NCBI GenBank assembly: GCA_964480945.1
Contig: CAYZRX010000009.1
Location: 20,966-84,965, forward strand
Reading direction: 5' to 3'
DNA length: 64,000 nucleotides
Origin: VGWB01 sp964480945
GTDB lineage: Bacteria > Bacteroidota > Ignavibacteria > UBA10030
The position numbers and the translations under genes were made by a program. This document shows, piece by piece, positions 16,098 to 24,939 of the stretch (its first letter is position 1; each line of letters begins with the position of its first letter). Below the pieces are notes generated by a model. It saw only the letters and a list, made by a program, of their open reading frames with translations, made no database searches and was not told where the DNA came from.

Positions 16098-18710
16098 TCA
16101 CTGCGGCTGGGGAAGAAAGAAGACGCTGTTGAGAAGTAGCTTCTGAAGACCTGTCCAGAACCTCCTAAATGCGACATTCTCGGTAAACAGCACTGCGTGG
16201 CCTCGGCCGATTCGGAAATCCATTATATATGCCGCATCTGCGATCTTTTCGGCTTTCTCCTTCGGGACGTATCCACTCACAGGAGCGTTCCCTTTTGGAT
16301 ACCGCGCAACGTTATGGCCGGCGGCCGAGAGCTCGTAGGGCGGTCCGTTCGACTTGAAAACATATATTTCTCTGCTATAGCCGTAACCCGTAGGATCAGT
16401 CGTGTCAACGATCACCCTGAAGATCGTCCCCGGAATCCGGTCGAGGCGATCTTGTTCCTGTCTCTCGAGCAACATCTGCCTCATCGTGCTGTCTTTTCTC
16501 GCTTTCTCGGCTTCTTTCTCCTCCTTGGATTTGTCCGCTTCCTTCTTCTCAGTTTTCAAAACTTCCGGCGTGATTCCCGACTTACTCTTCGTCAGAAACT
16601 GAGCGCCACCTTCGATCCCGATCAACACGCCTCCAGCTTGAGTCCATCGTTTCAACTTGTCTACCATCGAGCTATCGAAGACCGATTGGTAGTTGCTGGC
16701 GTCGGGGAGAAGGAGGACGTCGAATTTTTGGAGATTGGCACGACCGAGATCCGTTGCCCGAATAGGGGTGAAGGGAATCTGCAGTTCTTGTTCGAAGAGA
16801 AACCAGAGCTCTCCATAGTCAGTCGAGCTCACGGGGGGACCAGTGACGATCGCGATTTCCGGTTTCTTGATCGGTGTGATATTGCCAGAGCCAAGGCTGA
16901 TCCCTTTCTCGGTCAGCCCGGTGCCCACCGAGTAGACATCGACGCCGTCGAGTGATGCGAACCGTTCGATATCGACGTCGAGTGAATCATTGTTCAGACC
17001 TGCGATGATGACGACTGTACCCGGGCCGAACCAACGCTGGGACGTCTCGAATGGCTTGCGCGCGACTGAGAGTGAGTACCTTTTCTCGAGCAGTTGCCAC
17101 ACCAGCTTGACGGCGTTGTTTCTCTCCCAGGGGATCAAATACGCGTAGGGATGGTTGTCTCCGATGATTTTCCCGACGATGCGAGGTGGCAGGACAATCT
17201 TGGTTGCAGTCGTTGGGAGCGGCGAGGTCGTCGAGTAGGCCGCGAGCCCGGACGCGATCGGCAGTGACCAGGCCGAGACGTCGTAGAAGAATGTATCCCT
17301 CGCGACGGTCGTAGGCTCGAGAAGCGCCCTTGCGAGGCGCCCCTCCGGCTGTCCCGTCGGCACATAGTAGGTACCCTCCGGGAAGCTTTCCTTCGAGGCC
17401 TTTGGGGCGAAGAACTGCTGTGCTTCGAATGAGGTCGACTCCTGAAGTTGATAGACTTCGATTCCCTGTTCCAGGAGGGTCGTAACAATCTGGGCAGCTT
17501 GACCGGGATCGTTGCCTTCTTTCACGACATAGCCTTTCGTTCGGTCCTGGCCTTTGAGTGCGGTTTCCCAAAACTTGTAGAAATCCTCCAAGCGCCGTTT
17601 CTTGTACTTGACGCTCGTCTCGAGGGTGGCAATACCCGTCACGAAGTGATTTCGGGCGCGCTCGCGCAAGGTCAAGATCTTTCCATCCGGCCGTCTTACA
17701 GCAAGCGCCGCGCGCGAGCCTCCTGCTTGCTCGTAGGTCATTCCGATCGCTGCGTTGAACGTGGGCCACGAGTCGCCGTACCCGGGGTAGAACATGTCAA
17801 ATTCCTCTCCGACGAAATACGGTATCCGCAGCTTGTCGAAAGCTTCGGCGTTGCCTTTCCCGTAGATCATCTCCCACTCTTTGACTTCCGGGGGCAGGGA
17901 TTCGTGAAACGGCACCGCGGCAGGGAAGAAGAAGTATGTGCTCGTGTACCCCATTTCGTGGTAATCCACGTGCACGTGCGGCATCCACTCTCGATAGAAT
18001 CGCACACGTGCGCGTGTCTCTTTTTGCGTCTGCCAGGACCAGTCCCGATTCAGGTCGAAAAAGTAATGATTCGTCCGCCCGCCGGGCCACTGTTCGCTGT
18101 GCTCGATAGCGATCGGATCGGTGTTCGGTCGCGCGCCGAGGGTAGCATTCACCCACTCGACATAACGTTCTCGGCCGTCAGGATTGACGTTTGGATCGAC
18201 AATGACGACGGCGTTCTCGAGGATCTCCTGTGTCCGCTGGTCTGTGCCTGCGCAGAGCTGATAGGCCGTGAGCATGGCCGCTTCCGTCGAAGAAGCCTCG
18301 TTCCCATGAACGCCGTATGATAGGTACACGATGACCGGCAGTCTGTCGATGATCGTCTCTGCTTCGGATCTTGCTCCGAACGTCCTGGGATCGGTCAGTT
18401 TTCTATTTGATGCTTTGATCTCGTCGAGTCTGCTCAGATTCTTCGGGGCGCTGATGACAAGTGCCTGCAAGGGGCGGGACTCGTTCGTTTCACCATAGAA
18501 GAACCGTTTCACGCGGTCGGACGAGCTCACCAACTTGTCGAGGTACTTCTCAAGATTTCTGTAATCAGTAAACTTCTCCCCAATTTCGTACCCGAGGAGC
18601 GATCGCGGGGTCGGGACCTTGGGATCGTAGGTGCCTCCAGGGAAGAAGCTCGTCATCTCCTGAGCGAAGCCGATGCTCACCGCGCATAAAACCAGAAACA
18701 GATGTTTCAT
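16098..18710 (-). CDS. Secreted M14 family zinc carboxypeptidase
   Basis: Extracellular or periplasmic metallocarboxypeptidase, 870 aa. A signal peptide (MKHLFLVLCAVSIGFAQ) is followed by the catalytic domain. Zinc ligands H135 and E138 lie in GVHGNEAS; the DPNVNPDG segment is at 172-179, NRDW at 221-224, and the third-ligand histidine region HVHVDYHEMG at about 245-254. The long C-terminal part includes a glutamine-amidotransferase-like stretch (near VLLLPDASNY and GVLIGIEGG) and a very charged Lys/Glu run near residue 730. The ATG at 18710 follows CCGGAGG. Similar large M14 proteins are common in Bacteroidota; the substrate is unknown. Confidence 0.88.
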   Translation of the reverse strand: MKHLFLVLCAVSIGFAQEMTSFFPGGTYDPKVPTPRSLLGYEIGEKFTDYRNLEKYLDKLVSSSDRVKRFFYGETNESRPLQALVISAPKNLSRLDEIKASNRKLTDPRTFGARSEAETIIDRLPVIVYLSYGVHGNEASSTEAAMLTAYQLCAGTDQRTQEILENAVVIVDPNVNPDGRERYVEWVNATLGARPNTDPIAIEHSEQWPGGRTNHYFFDLNRDWSWQTQKETRARVRFYREWMPHVHVDYHEMGYTSTYFFFPAAVPFHESLPPEVKEWEMIYGKGNAEAFDKLRIPYFVGEEFDMFYPGYGDSWPTFNAAIGMTYEQAGGSRAALAVRRPDGKILTLRERARNHFVTGIATLETSVKYKKRRLEDFYKFWETALKGQDRTKGYVVKEGNDPGQAAQIVTTLLEQGIEVYQLQESTSFEAQQFFAPKASKESFPEGTYYVPTGQPEGRLARALLEPTTVARDTFFYDVSAWSLPIASGLAAYSTTSPLPTTATKIVLPPRIVGKIIGDNHPYAYLIPWERNNAVKLVWQLLEKRYSLSVARKPFETSQRWFGPGTVVIIAGLNNDSLDVDIERFASLDGVDVYSVGTGLTEKGISLGSGNITPIKKPEIAIVTGPPVSSTDYGELWFLFEQELQIPFTPIRATDLGRANLQKFDVLLLPDASNYQSVFDSSMVDKLKRWTQAGGVLIGIEGGAQFLTKSKSGITPEVLKTEKKEADKSKEEKEAEKARKDSTMRQMLLERQEQDRLDRIPGTIFRVIVDTTDPTGYGYSREIYVFKSNGPPYELSAAGHNVARYPKGNAPVSGYVPKEKAEKIADAAYIMDFRIGRGHAVLFTENVAFRRFWTGLQKLLLNSVFFLPQPQ

Positions 18711-18740
18711 GATGCCTCCGGAGTCAAATGAGTCCCGCGC

Positions 18741-18768
18741 AATTTAGGGGAAATTGGCTGAATAGCAA
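18741..18768 (-). promoter_or_regulatory. possible promoter for the M14 carboxypeptidase
   Basis: On the minus strand TTGCTA (18768-18763) and TAAATT (18746-18741) are 16 bp apart, 30 bp ahead of the start codon. Each box has 4 of 6 consensus bases. Confidence 0.4.
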
Positions 18769-18789
18769 TAACGTGGGCGAGCTCCGTTG

Positions 18790-18818
18790 TTGCATTTCCG
18801 ACCACAATTCTGTATTTT
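18790..18818 (+). promoter_or_regulatory. probable promoter for bioY
   Basis: TTGCAT at 18790-18795, a 17-bp spacer and TATTTT at 18813-18818, about 30 bp before the bioY ATG. It fits the TTG-N20-TAT pattern seen ahead of several other genes here. No biotin-repressor operator is obvious. Confidence 0.5.
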
Positions 18819-18849
18819 TTTGGCCACGAAACTTAGCCAGGAGACCTTC

Positions 18850-19455
18850 ATGTCGCAAGCAAGCTCCGTTCCCTTCTCGAAGTATCTCGCCATCGGCAGC
18901 GAACACATCGTTGCACAGACGTTCTGGATCGTGACCTTCGCGTTGCTCACGGCCGTTGGCGCTCAGATTGAGATTCCGCATCAACCAGTGCCGTATACGT
19001 TTCAGACCCTCTTCGTGCTCCTCGCAGGAGCGATGCTGGGGAAACGAAATGGATTCCTGAGCATGGTTACGTATCTGGCGCTCGGAAGTCTTGGCGCACC
19101 GCTCTTCGCGGGTGCCTCCTTCGGCGTTGCGCGTATCCTGGGCCCGACAGGCGGGTATCTCCTCGGATTCCCACTGGCTGCTCTTGCGGTCGCGTTCCTC
19201 CTCTCGAAGCAGCCTCTGGACCATGCAGGGGAGAGTGACAACCGATGGATCACTGCACTCTCCTATGGCTGGACCTTCGGCTCGTTGATGATCGGACTGA
19301 TCATCATCTTTCTTCTCGGCACTGTTCAGCTAAATCTTATCTACTTCCATAGCTGGACCGCCTCCTTTGCCTCGGGGTTTCTGATTTTCTCCTGGTGGGA
19401 TTTGCTCAAATTGTGCGCGGCAACCGCAATCTGCCACCAGTTTGCGCGCGGTTGA
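18850..19455 (+). CDS. bioY: Biotin transporter BioY
   Basis: Membrane-embedded substrate-binding (S) component of an ECF-type biotin importer. From the ATG at 18850, preceded by AGGAGA, the protein is 201 aa with about six hydrophobic segments. Family features include QIEIPHQPVPYTFQTL near 38-53, LLAGAMLG, and the GPTGGYLLGFPLAA segment near 98-111. No BioM/BioN energising subunits and no biotin synthesis genes are nearby, so it may work alone or with shared ECF components. It is a single-gene unit with its own promoter and terminator. Confidence 0.93.
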   Translation: MSQASSVPFSKYLAIGSEHIVAQTFWIVTFALLTAVGAQIEIPHQPVPYTFQTLFVLLAGAMLGKRNGFLSMVTYLALGSLGAPLFAGASFGVARILGPTGGYLLGFPLAALAVAFLLSKQPLDHAGESDNRWITALSYGWTFGSLMIGLIIIFLLGTVQLNLIYFHSWTASFASGFLIFSWWDLLKLCAATAICHQFARG

Positions 19456-19482
19456 GATCGAAGCAAGTCTGCCGTTTTCACC

Positions 19483-19513
19483 AAGCCGCCTCATTCAGAG
19501 GCGGCTTTTCTAT
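19483..19513 (+). terminator. Rho-independent terminator after bioY
   Basis: Perfect 10-bp stem AAGCCGCCTC/GAGGCGGCTT (19483-19492 with 19498-19507) with a 5-base loop, followed by TTCTATT. Confidence 0.85.
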
Positions 19514-19569
19514 TCTGGGTTCAAGCGTGGAGGTGGTGATCTGATGAGCAACGGGGTATGAAGCACGAA

Positions 19570-19591
19570 GGGGCGGCCTCTCGGTCGCCCC
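19570..19591 (-). terminator. weak hairpin downstream of the exonuclease gene
   Basis: GGGGCG/CGCCCC arms (19570-19575 with 19586-19591) enclose further C-G pairs. On the minus strand only a short, broken T-rich stretch follows. It lies 23 bp past the stop codon and could end the recA-region transcript. Confidence 0.35.
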
Positions 19592-19613
19592 TCTCCATTT
19601 GGATTGTGTCGGA

Positions 19614-20285
19614 TTAGAACCTCAAGAATTTCTCCCACCGTCTGAACAACTCAGCCGTTGCCCTCAGATCTCCCGCGCAATACTCGGCGATCTCCTGAAA
19701 TCGTTTTTCCTCGAACAGCTTGCCAAGGTCGAGCCCTGTGATCCCGTGAGACTTCGGGCTGTCAATGCCGAAGGCCTTACAGTAGAAGTCGAGACTAAAC
19801 TTGCGAAAGGCACCATAGAATGTGAGCTGCTCAAGCAGATCGCAATGAACCGAGGCTTCGTACCGATACGGCATGAGATTGCGCGTCGGTTTGACGTCCA
19901 GAAGGGCGGAGCGCAGCAGGAGGAAGGGGCAGTCGAATCCGCGGCCGTTGAAGGTGATGAACTGCTCGAATTTCAGCACATCCTCCCAGAATTGCGTGAG
20001 AATCTCCCTCTCCTCCCCAGATTTGAAGTGGATCGTTTCCCCGTCAGAAAAGCTGTCCACCTTCTCATCGGATTGGAATAGGACCTCCCCTTTGTTCGTA
20101 TCAGGGTTGAGCATGCCAATGGCAATGATCTGGGCGGTGGTGGGGTAGAGGCTGAGCTTCTGAATAGTCTGGGTGCGTTCTTCTTCAGTCTCAGCGAACT
20201 TGAGCAGGTATTTTTGCTGAGCGTCGTCGAACGATTCCAACGGAAAGCCGAGCGTTTCAATATCGATGACGACCCTGGAGGGCAT
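19614..20285 (-). CDS. Predicted 3'-5' exonuclease (DEDDy, PolB-like exonuclease domain)
   Basis: A 223-aa stand-alone exonuclease domain of the RNase H fold. Acidic residues are in place: D8/E10 in VIDIETLG (Exo I), FNGRGFDCPFLL near 117-128 (Exo II) and YCAGDLRAT near 203-211 (Exo III). It resembles the predicted PolB-like 3'-5' exonuclease family (DNA_pol_B_exo2). It sits at the end of the minus-strand recA-recX-permease run, which fits a DNA repair role, though that is inference from position. Confidence 0.78.
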   Translation of the reverse strand: MPSRVVIDIETLGFPLESFDDAQQKYLLKFAETEEERTQTIQKLSLYPTTAQIIAIGMLNPDTNKGEVLFQSDEKVDSFSDGETIHFKSGEEREILTQFWEDVLKFEQFITFNGRGFDCPFLLLRSALLDVKPTRNLMPYRYEASVHCDLLEQLTFYGAFRKFSLDFYCKAFGIDSPKSHGITGLDLGKLFEEKRFQEIAEYCAGDLRATAELFRRWEKFLRF

Positions 20286-20291
20286 GACGGG

Positions 20292-21335
20292 TTAAGCTGT
20301 GATCCGGTAGTTCTTCAGGCCCCAGTAGCTCTCGATCGCAGACACTTTCACGATCGTGAACAAGGGAATCGCAAGGAGCATGCCGATGACTCCCATCAAC
20401 TCGTTCCCGACCACGAGAACGAGAATCACGGTCAGAGGGTGCATGTCAACGGTTTTCGCGTAACAGAGAGGCTGCACGAGGATGTTGTCGATCATTTGCA
20501 CCGCAAACGTGACGATGATGATCGGGATCAGCAGGCGCATGTCGCCGTACTGGGTGAGGGAAATCAAGAAAGCCGGGACCGCGCCGACCACGGGGCCGAG
20601 GTAGGGGATGAGGTTCGCGGCTCCGGCGATCGAACCGAGGAGGATCGGATAGTCCACCCCGATCACGGAGTATCCGAGCATGCTGATCAGCCCGATGATG
20701 ATCGAGTCCAGGATCCAGCCCCGGAGGTAGCCTTTCAGGTCGCGCTGAATTTTGTTCAGGACATTCAGCGTCATTTCGAAATACTTGTTGGGCACACGCT
20801 CGATGAGTTTCTTCAAGCCCGTATGGCCCTCGGCGAGAATGAAATACGTCACGAACGGCACGATGGCGAGCGTGACGAGGGCAGCGAGAGAATTCTGCAA
20901 AACCGAGCTGAACTGCTGGACCGATCCGGAGATGTACGATTGCACGCCCTTCGAGAGCTCAGCCGCGCTGAGGAACGGGATGCTCTTCTCGACACCCCGG
21001 GCGGCTTCGGTGAGCTTCTCCTCAAACGGGAAGGTGCTGAGTTGGTTGTACACTGATCGGGCGCGATCGATGAGGAATGGGATGAGGTTCAGGAAGAGGG
21101 CGACGACGGCCCCGCCGATGACAAGAAATGTCACCAAGATGGCGAAGCTCCGTTTCAATCCAACTCTGAATTCCAACCACCTCACCACCGGCGAGAGAAT
21201 GAATGCAGCGAGTCCGGATGCGATCAGAGCGAGAACAAGGTCGGGAAAGAGCGACGCAACCCAGAAGGCAAGGAGAAGAAGCGCGACGATCAGAGAGACT
21301 TTCAGCAGCGGCCGGTGTGCGGTGGGCGGTTGCAT
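20292..21335 (-). CDS. AI-2E family transporter (first of two)
   Basis: Polytopic inner-membrane protein of the AI-2E/PerM family, 347 aa, with about seven hydrophobic helices and the family's C-terminal membrane block (YPILLGSIAGAANLIPYLGP and the VLVVGNELMGVIGMLLAIPL region). Members export AI-2, act as Na+/H+ antiporters or have no known substrate; the sequence does not decide. A second member lies at 39318-40625. It follows recX by 8 bp and precedes the exonuclease by 6 bp. Confidence 0.87.
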   Translation of the reverse strand: MQPPTAHRPLLKVSLIVALLLLAFWVASLFPDLVLALIASGLAAFILSPVVRWLEFRVGLKRSFAILVTFLVIGGAVVALFLNLIPFLIDRARSVYNQLSTFPFEEKLTEAARGVEKSIPFLSAAELSKGVQSYISGSVQQFSSVLQNSLAALVTLAIVPFVTYFILAEGHTGLKKLIERVPNKYFEMTLNVLNKIQRDLKGYLRGWILDSIIIGLISMLGYSVIGVDYPILLGSIAGAANLIPYLGPVVGAVPAFLISLTQYGDMRLLIPIIIVTFAVQMIDNILVQPLCYAKTVDMHPLTVILVLVVGNELMGVIGMLLAIPLFTIVKVSAIESYWGLKNYRITA

Positions 21336-21343
21336 GGCGACGC

Positions 21344-21979
21344 CTATGGAAACATGACGCGAACGGTCTTCAGTGCGACCTCCGTCGAGAAGCCTCGGCT
21401 GAGCAGGTAATCTACCATGCGTTTCTGCTGCTTGAGCGAATCCAGTTCTGCGAAACGTGAGCGGCTCAGTTTCAGCTTCTTTGCGGCGAGCCGGGCTGCC
21501 GCCTGCTGTTCATCCTCTTCGGAGACATACTCCTTCAGCACGCGCTCGATGATCTGAAAGGAGATCCCTTTCTCCAGGAGCTTGCGCCTGATCATCGCCT
21601 TGCCCATCGGTTTCCCGCGGAGCTTGTCGCGAACGAGCATCCGCGCGAACTCGAGGTCGCTGACGAGATTGGCCTCTCGAAGCTTGTGAACGACCTTCTT
21701 GGCCAGATCAGAGGAGAATCCTTTGTGCGACAGCTTGTCGGTAACCTCCTTCGAGCTGCGGGGGCGGTAGGAAATGAAGTTCAAAGCGGTCATCCGCGCT
21801 CGGCTGAACGCCTCCTCGGAGGCGATCTCCTCGACCATCCGTTCATCGATCCGCCTTCCGGTCAGCAGGCCGAATTTCATGAGAACCTCATCGCTCACCT
21901 GAAACGCAGGAGCTTCATCGATGAAGACGACGTAGCTGTTACGCTCCTTGCGGGCCTTCACGATCTTCGTGATCAGCAC
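21344..21979 (-). CDS. recX: Regulatory protein RecX
   Basis: Small helical protein that binds RecA filaments and damps recombinase activity. The 211-aa product has the three-helix repeats, e.g. ALNFISYRPRSSKEVTDKLS, then LEFARMLVRDKLRGKPMGK and a C-terminal repeat ending near KQQKRMVDYLLSRGFS. It lies 12 bp downstream of recA on the same strand, the classical arrangement, so RecX level follows RecA expression. Confidence 0.92.
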   Translation of the reverse strand: MLITKIVKARKERNSYVVFIDEAPAFQVSDEVLMKFGLLTGRRIDERMVEEIASEEAFSRARMTALNFISYRPRSSKEVTDKLSHKGFSSDLAKKVVHKLREANLVSDLEFARMLVRDKLRGKPMGKAMIRRKLLEKGISFQIIERVLKEYVSEEDEQQAAARLAAKKLKLSRSRFAELDSLKQQKRMVDYLLSRGFSTEVALKTVRVMFP

Positions 21980-21991
21980 GACGGCGCCTCA

Positions 21992-23071
21992 TCAACTCTT
22001 GATCGCTTTCTTCGCGCTCGGCGGAGTGTGCTCTTGCTTTGCCGGAGGAGGCGGCTCGGCTTCTGCCGGCAGGAGCCCGAGCTTGCGTCGGACGGCGAGG
22101 TCGATTTCCTTCGCGACAGCCTCGCTTGACTGCAGGAAGGCCTTCACGGCATCGCGACCCTGGCCGATTCTGTCGTCCTTGTACGAGAACCAGGATCCGC
22201 TCTTGACGATGATATTCTGCTCGACTGCCGTGTCGATCAGATCGCCCAGGCGTGAAATGCCCTCATTATAGAGGATGTCAAAGAGCGCCTCCTTAAACGG
22301 AGGGGCGACCTTGTTCTTCACGACCTTTACGCGGGTCCGGTTGCCGATGATGCTCTGGCCGTCCTTCAACGCCTCGATCCTTCGAATGTCCAGGCGGACG
22401 GACGCGTAGAATTTGAGGGCGTTCCCGCCCGTCGTCGTCTCGGGGTTCCCGAACATCACGCCGATCTTCTGGCGCAACTGGTTCGTGAACATGACGCTCG
22501 TCTTCGATTTGCTGATCGCAGCAGTGAGCTTTCGCAGTGCCTGCGACATCAAGCGAGCCTGCACGCCCATCGAGGGGTCGCCCATCTCACCTTCGATCTC
22601 GGCGCGCGGGGTCAATGCCGCGACCGAGTCGATCACGATAACGTCCAGGGCCCCGCTCCGCACCAGCGTTTCGACGATCTCAAGCGCTTGTTCGCCGAAC
22701 TCCGGTTGCGAGAGGAGAAGGTTATTGACATCGACGCCGAGTTTCTTCGCGTAGGCAATGTCCATGGCGTGCTCGGTGTCGATGAAGGCTGCGACGCCGC
22801 CTTGTCGCTGAGCCTCGGCGATCACATGAAGACAGATCGTTGTCTTCCCTGATGATTCGGGGCCGAAAATCTCCGTAACTCTCCCGCGGGGTACGCCCCC
22901 GATCCCTAACGCGGCATCGAGCGAAATGGCCCCTGTCGAAATGGCGTCTATCTTGGCAATGGGTCCTTCCGTCAGCTTCATAATCGCCCCTTTGCCATGC
23001 TGTTTTTCGATTTGGTCGATCGCGATCTTGAGCGCTTGGAGTCGCGCTTCTTTGTTCGTTGTTTCGGGCAT
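21992..23071 (-). CDS. recA: Recombinase RecA
   Basis: DNA strand-exchange ATPase for homologous recombination and SOS induction. The 359-aa product has Walker A GPESSGKTT at 70-78, VIVIDSVAALTPRAEIEGE (Walker B region), the L2-loop motif TNQLRQKIGVMFGNPETTTG and KVVKNKVAPPF. The C-terminus carries a short Pro/Glu/Lys tail instead of the strongly acidic tail of E. coli. No LexA-type operator is evident upstream; the start lies 12 bp after thpR, so transcription probably comes from further up the cinA unit. Confidence 0.98.
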   Translation of the reverse strand: MPETTNKEARLQALKIAIDQIEKQHGKGAIMKLTEGPIAKIDAISTGAISLDAALGIGGVPRGRVTEIFGPESSGKTTICLHVIAEAQRQGGVAAFIDTEHAMDIAYAKKLGVDVNNLLLSQPEFGEQALEIVETLVRSGALDVIVIDSVAALTPRAEIEGEMGDPSMGVQARLMSQALRKLTAAISKSKTSVMFTNQLRQKIGVMFGNPETTTGGNALKFYASVRLDIRRIEALKDGQSIIGNRTRVKVVKNKVAPPFKEALFDILYNEGISRLGDLIDTAVEQNIIVKSGSWFSYKDDRIGQGRDAVKAFLQSSEAVAKEIDLAVRRKLGLLPAEAEPPPPAKQEHTPPSAKKAIKS

Positions 23072-23083
23072 GAAAGCTCCAGC

Positions 23084-23647
23084 TTATGGTAGTAGAGGAA
23101 TTGAATTCAAGAGAGAGTACACCGAACCGGTTGGTCGTAACTCGCTGCGCATGACGTGGACTTCGGTGCAGCCCGCCTGCAACGGCTCAAAAGTAACGGT
23201 TTTTAGAGTCTCAGTCAAGCGATCAACATGTCGATTCCCTTTCACTCTGCCGAGCGTAATGTGTGGATGGAAGGGACGATCTTCCTTTGCGAAGCCGAAT
23301 CTGCCGGCCGCTTCCTCAATGAGATGCTGCAACCCGGCGATGTGCGCATTTTCTTGTGCACCGATCCAGACGACGCGCGGTCGCGTCAAGTTGGGGAAGC
23401 AACCCAGCGAGTTGTAGAGGAGGTTGAAGCTTTGCGTTTCAAGAAGGGAGGTCCGGAGGTCGCTCTCCAGTGAATGGAGAACCTCCGGCTCGCAGTCGCC
23501 GAGGAACTTGAGCGTGATATGGAATTTCTCACTCCCTTCCCATCTGACATCTGCCTGCGTCTCCTTGAGTGTAGCCTGAATGGCGGCGATCTGCTGCTTG
23601 ATCTCCCCGGAAGTTGGAACAGCAATGAATGCGCGAATGCGAGTCAT
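23084..23647 (-). CDS. thpR: RNA 2',3'-cyclic phosphodiesterase (LigT/ThpR)
   Basis: 2H phosphoesterase that opens 2',3'-cyclic phosphates on RNA; older literature calls it 2'-5' RNA ligase. The 187-aa product has both signature motifs: HITLKFLG near 44-51 and HPHITLGRVK near 127-136. It lies between cinA and recA, an order also known in Deinococcus (cinA-ligT-recA). RtcB at the start of this window acts on the same kind of RNA ends. Confidence 0.93.
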   Translation of the reverse strand: MTRIRAFIAVPTSGEIKQQIAAIQATLKETQADVRWEGSEKFHITLKFLGDCEPEVLHSLESDLRTSLLETQSFNLLYNSLGCFPNLTRPRVVWIGAQENAHIAGLQHLIEEAAGRFGFAKEDRPFHPHITLGRVKGNRHVDRLTETLKTVTFEPLQAGCTEVHVMRSELRPTGSVYSLLNSIPLLP

Positions 23648-23658
23648 AGTCGCCGATC

Positions 23659-24912
23659 CTAGTAGTCGATTTTCAACAATCTTCTTCGAACGAGTTCCAA
23701 CGCTGCCTGTGAAGCTCGTTCCTTCACTCTTCTCCGATCATCACCGAAGTTGAAATGCAAGGCGAGCGTGTCATGCGCATCGGAGTAGCCGATCCAGACG
23801 AGACCGACGGGTTTCTCCGGAGTCCCGCCGGACGGTCCCGCGATCCCCGTCGTCGAAACGCCGATATCCGTGGAGGATTTCATCCTCACACCGACGGCCA
23901 TCGCCTCGGCAACCTCGCGACTGACTGCACCGTGGTCCTGGATGAGAACGAGCGGGACAGCGAGTTCCTCGACTTTGGACTGATTGCTGTAGGCTATCAC
24001 CCCTCGTTCGAAGTAGTTGGAGCTTCCCGGCACATTCGTGATCTTATCGGCGATCAATCCGCCGGTGCAGGACTCCGCGACCGAGAGCGTCAACTTTCGC
24101 TTGCTCAAGAGCCTCCCCACAACCTCTTCGAGTTCTTCTCCATCCGCCCCATAGATATACTTGCTTGCCCTGGCACGAATTCTCTCTTCGACAGACTGTA
24201 TCTTTTCGTTGGCATCGTTCAGACTGACGGCTCGCACGGAGATTCGAAGCCTCGTGCCCAGTGGGCTTGGAAGGAACGCCAATGCGATCCCTGAATCCGG
24301 GGAGAAGATCTTGTGCACGTCCCCGATCTGCTCAGCCAGGAACGACTCTCCAATCCCCGTTGTCTTGAGCGTGCGATGTCGGATGACGATTCCACTGGCA
24401 CGCTGGGCAAAGAAGGGAACGACGAAGCTTTGCACCATCGCTTTCATTTCGAAGGGGACTCCCGGCATGGCGATGAAATACTTCCCCTGGCGCTCGAACA
24501 GATAGCCTGGCGCTGTTCCTTGAAGATTCCTTATGACGGTGCAGCCTCGCGGCACCAAGGCCTGATCCTCATTGATCTTCCGCGGGGCAAGTCCCCTTCG
24601 CGCAAAGAACTGACGGACGCGTTCCAATGCCTCCTCATTGACCACCAGATCGGTCTGGAAGAACTTGCACACTGCTTTCCTGGTGATGTCATCGTGTGTG
24701 GGGCCGAGGCCGCCCGTCACGATCACGATCTCGTGGCGCTCGAGAGCGTGCTCGAAAGCCTTCAGGATCGATTCTTCTTCGTCCCCGACGGTTGTCATGC
24801 GCGCAACTGCGACACCGACACCGCTGAGCTGCTCGGCGATGTAGGCTTGATTCGTGTTGATCACCTGGCCGATGAGGAGCTCATCGCCGATGGAAATGAT
24901 CTCTGCCCTCAT
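23659..24912 (-). CDS. cinA: CinA family nicotinamide-nucleotide amidohydrolase
   Basis: Two-domain protein of 417 aa. The N-terminal MoaB/COG1058-like domain (about 1-170) has EIISIGDELLIGQVINTNQ and TGGLGPTHDDITRKA; the C-terminal amidase domain (about 255-415) has SVAESCTGGLIADKITN and the TTGIAGPSGGTPEKPVG segment. The full-length form recycles NMN and ADP-ribose pyrophosphate-type products; the name comes from linkage with competence and recA. It is 11 bp upstream of thpR. Confidence 0.95.
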   Translation of the reverse strand: MRAEIISIGDELLIGQVINTNQAYIAEQLSGVGVAVARMTTVGDEEESILKAFEHALERHEIVIVTGGLGPTHDDITRKAVCKFFQTDLVVNEEALERVRQFFARRGLAPRKINEDQALVPRGCTVIRNLQGTAPGYLFERQGKYFIAMPGVPFEMKAMVQSFVVPFFAQRASGIVIRHRTLKTTGIGESFLAEQIGDVHKIFSPDSGIALAFLPSPLGTRLRISVRAVSLNDANEKIQSVEERIRARASKYIYGADGEELEEVVGRLLSKRKLTLSVAESCTGGLIADKITNVPGSSNYFERGVIAYSNQSKVEELAVPLVLIQDHGAVSREVAEAMAVGVRMKSSTDIGVSTTGIAGPSGGTPEKPVGLVWIGYSDAHDTLALHFNFGDDRRRVKERASQAALELVRRRLLKIDY

Positions 24913-24939
24913 AAGAAGAGAAACGTAGAGTGGTAACTT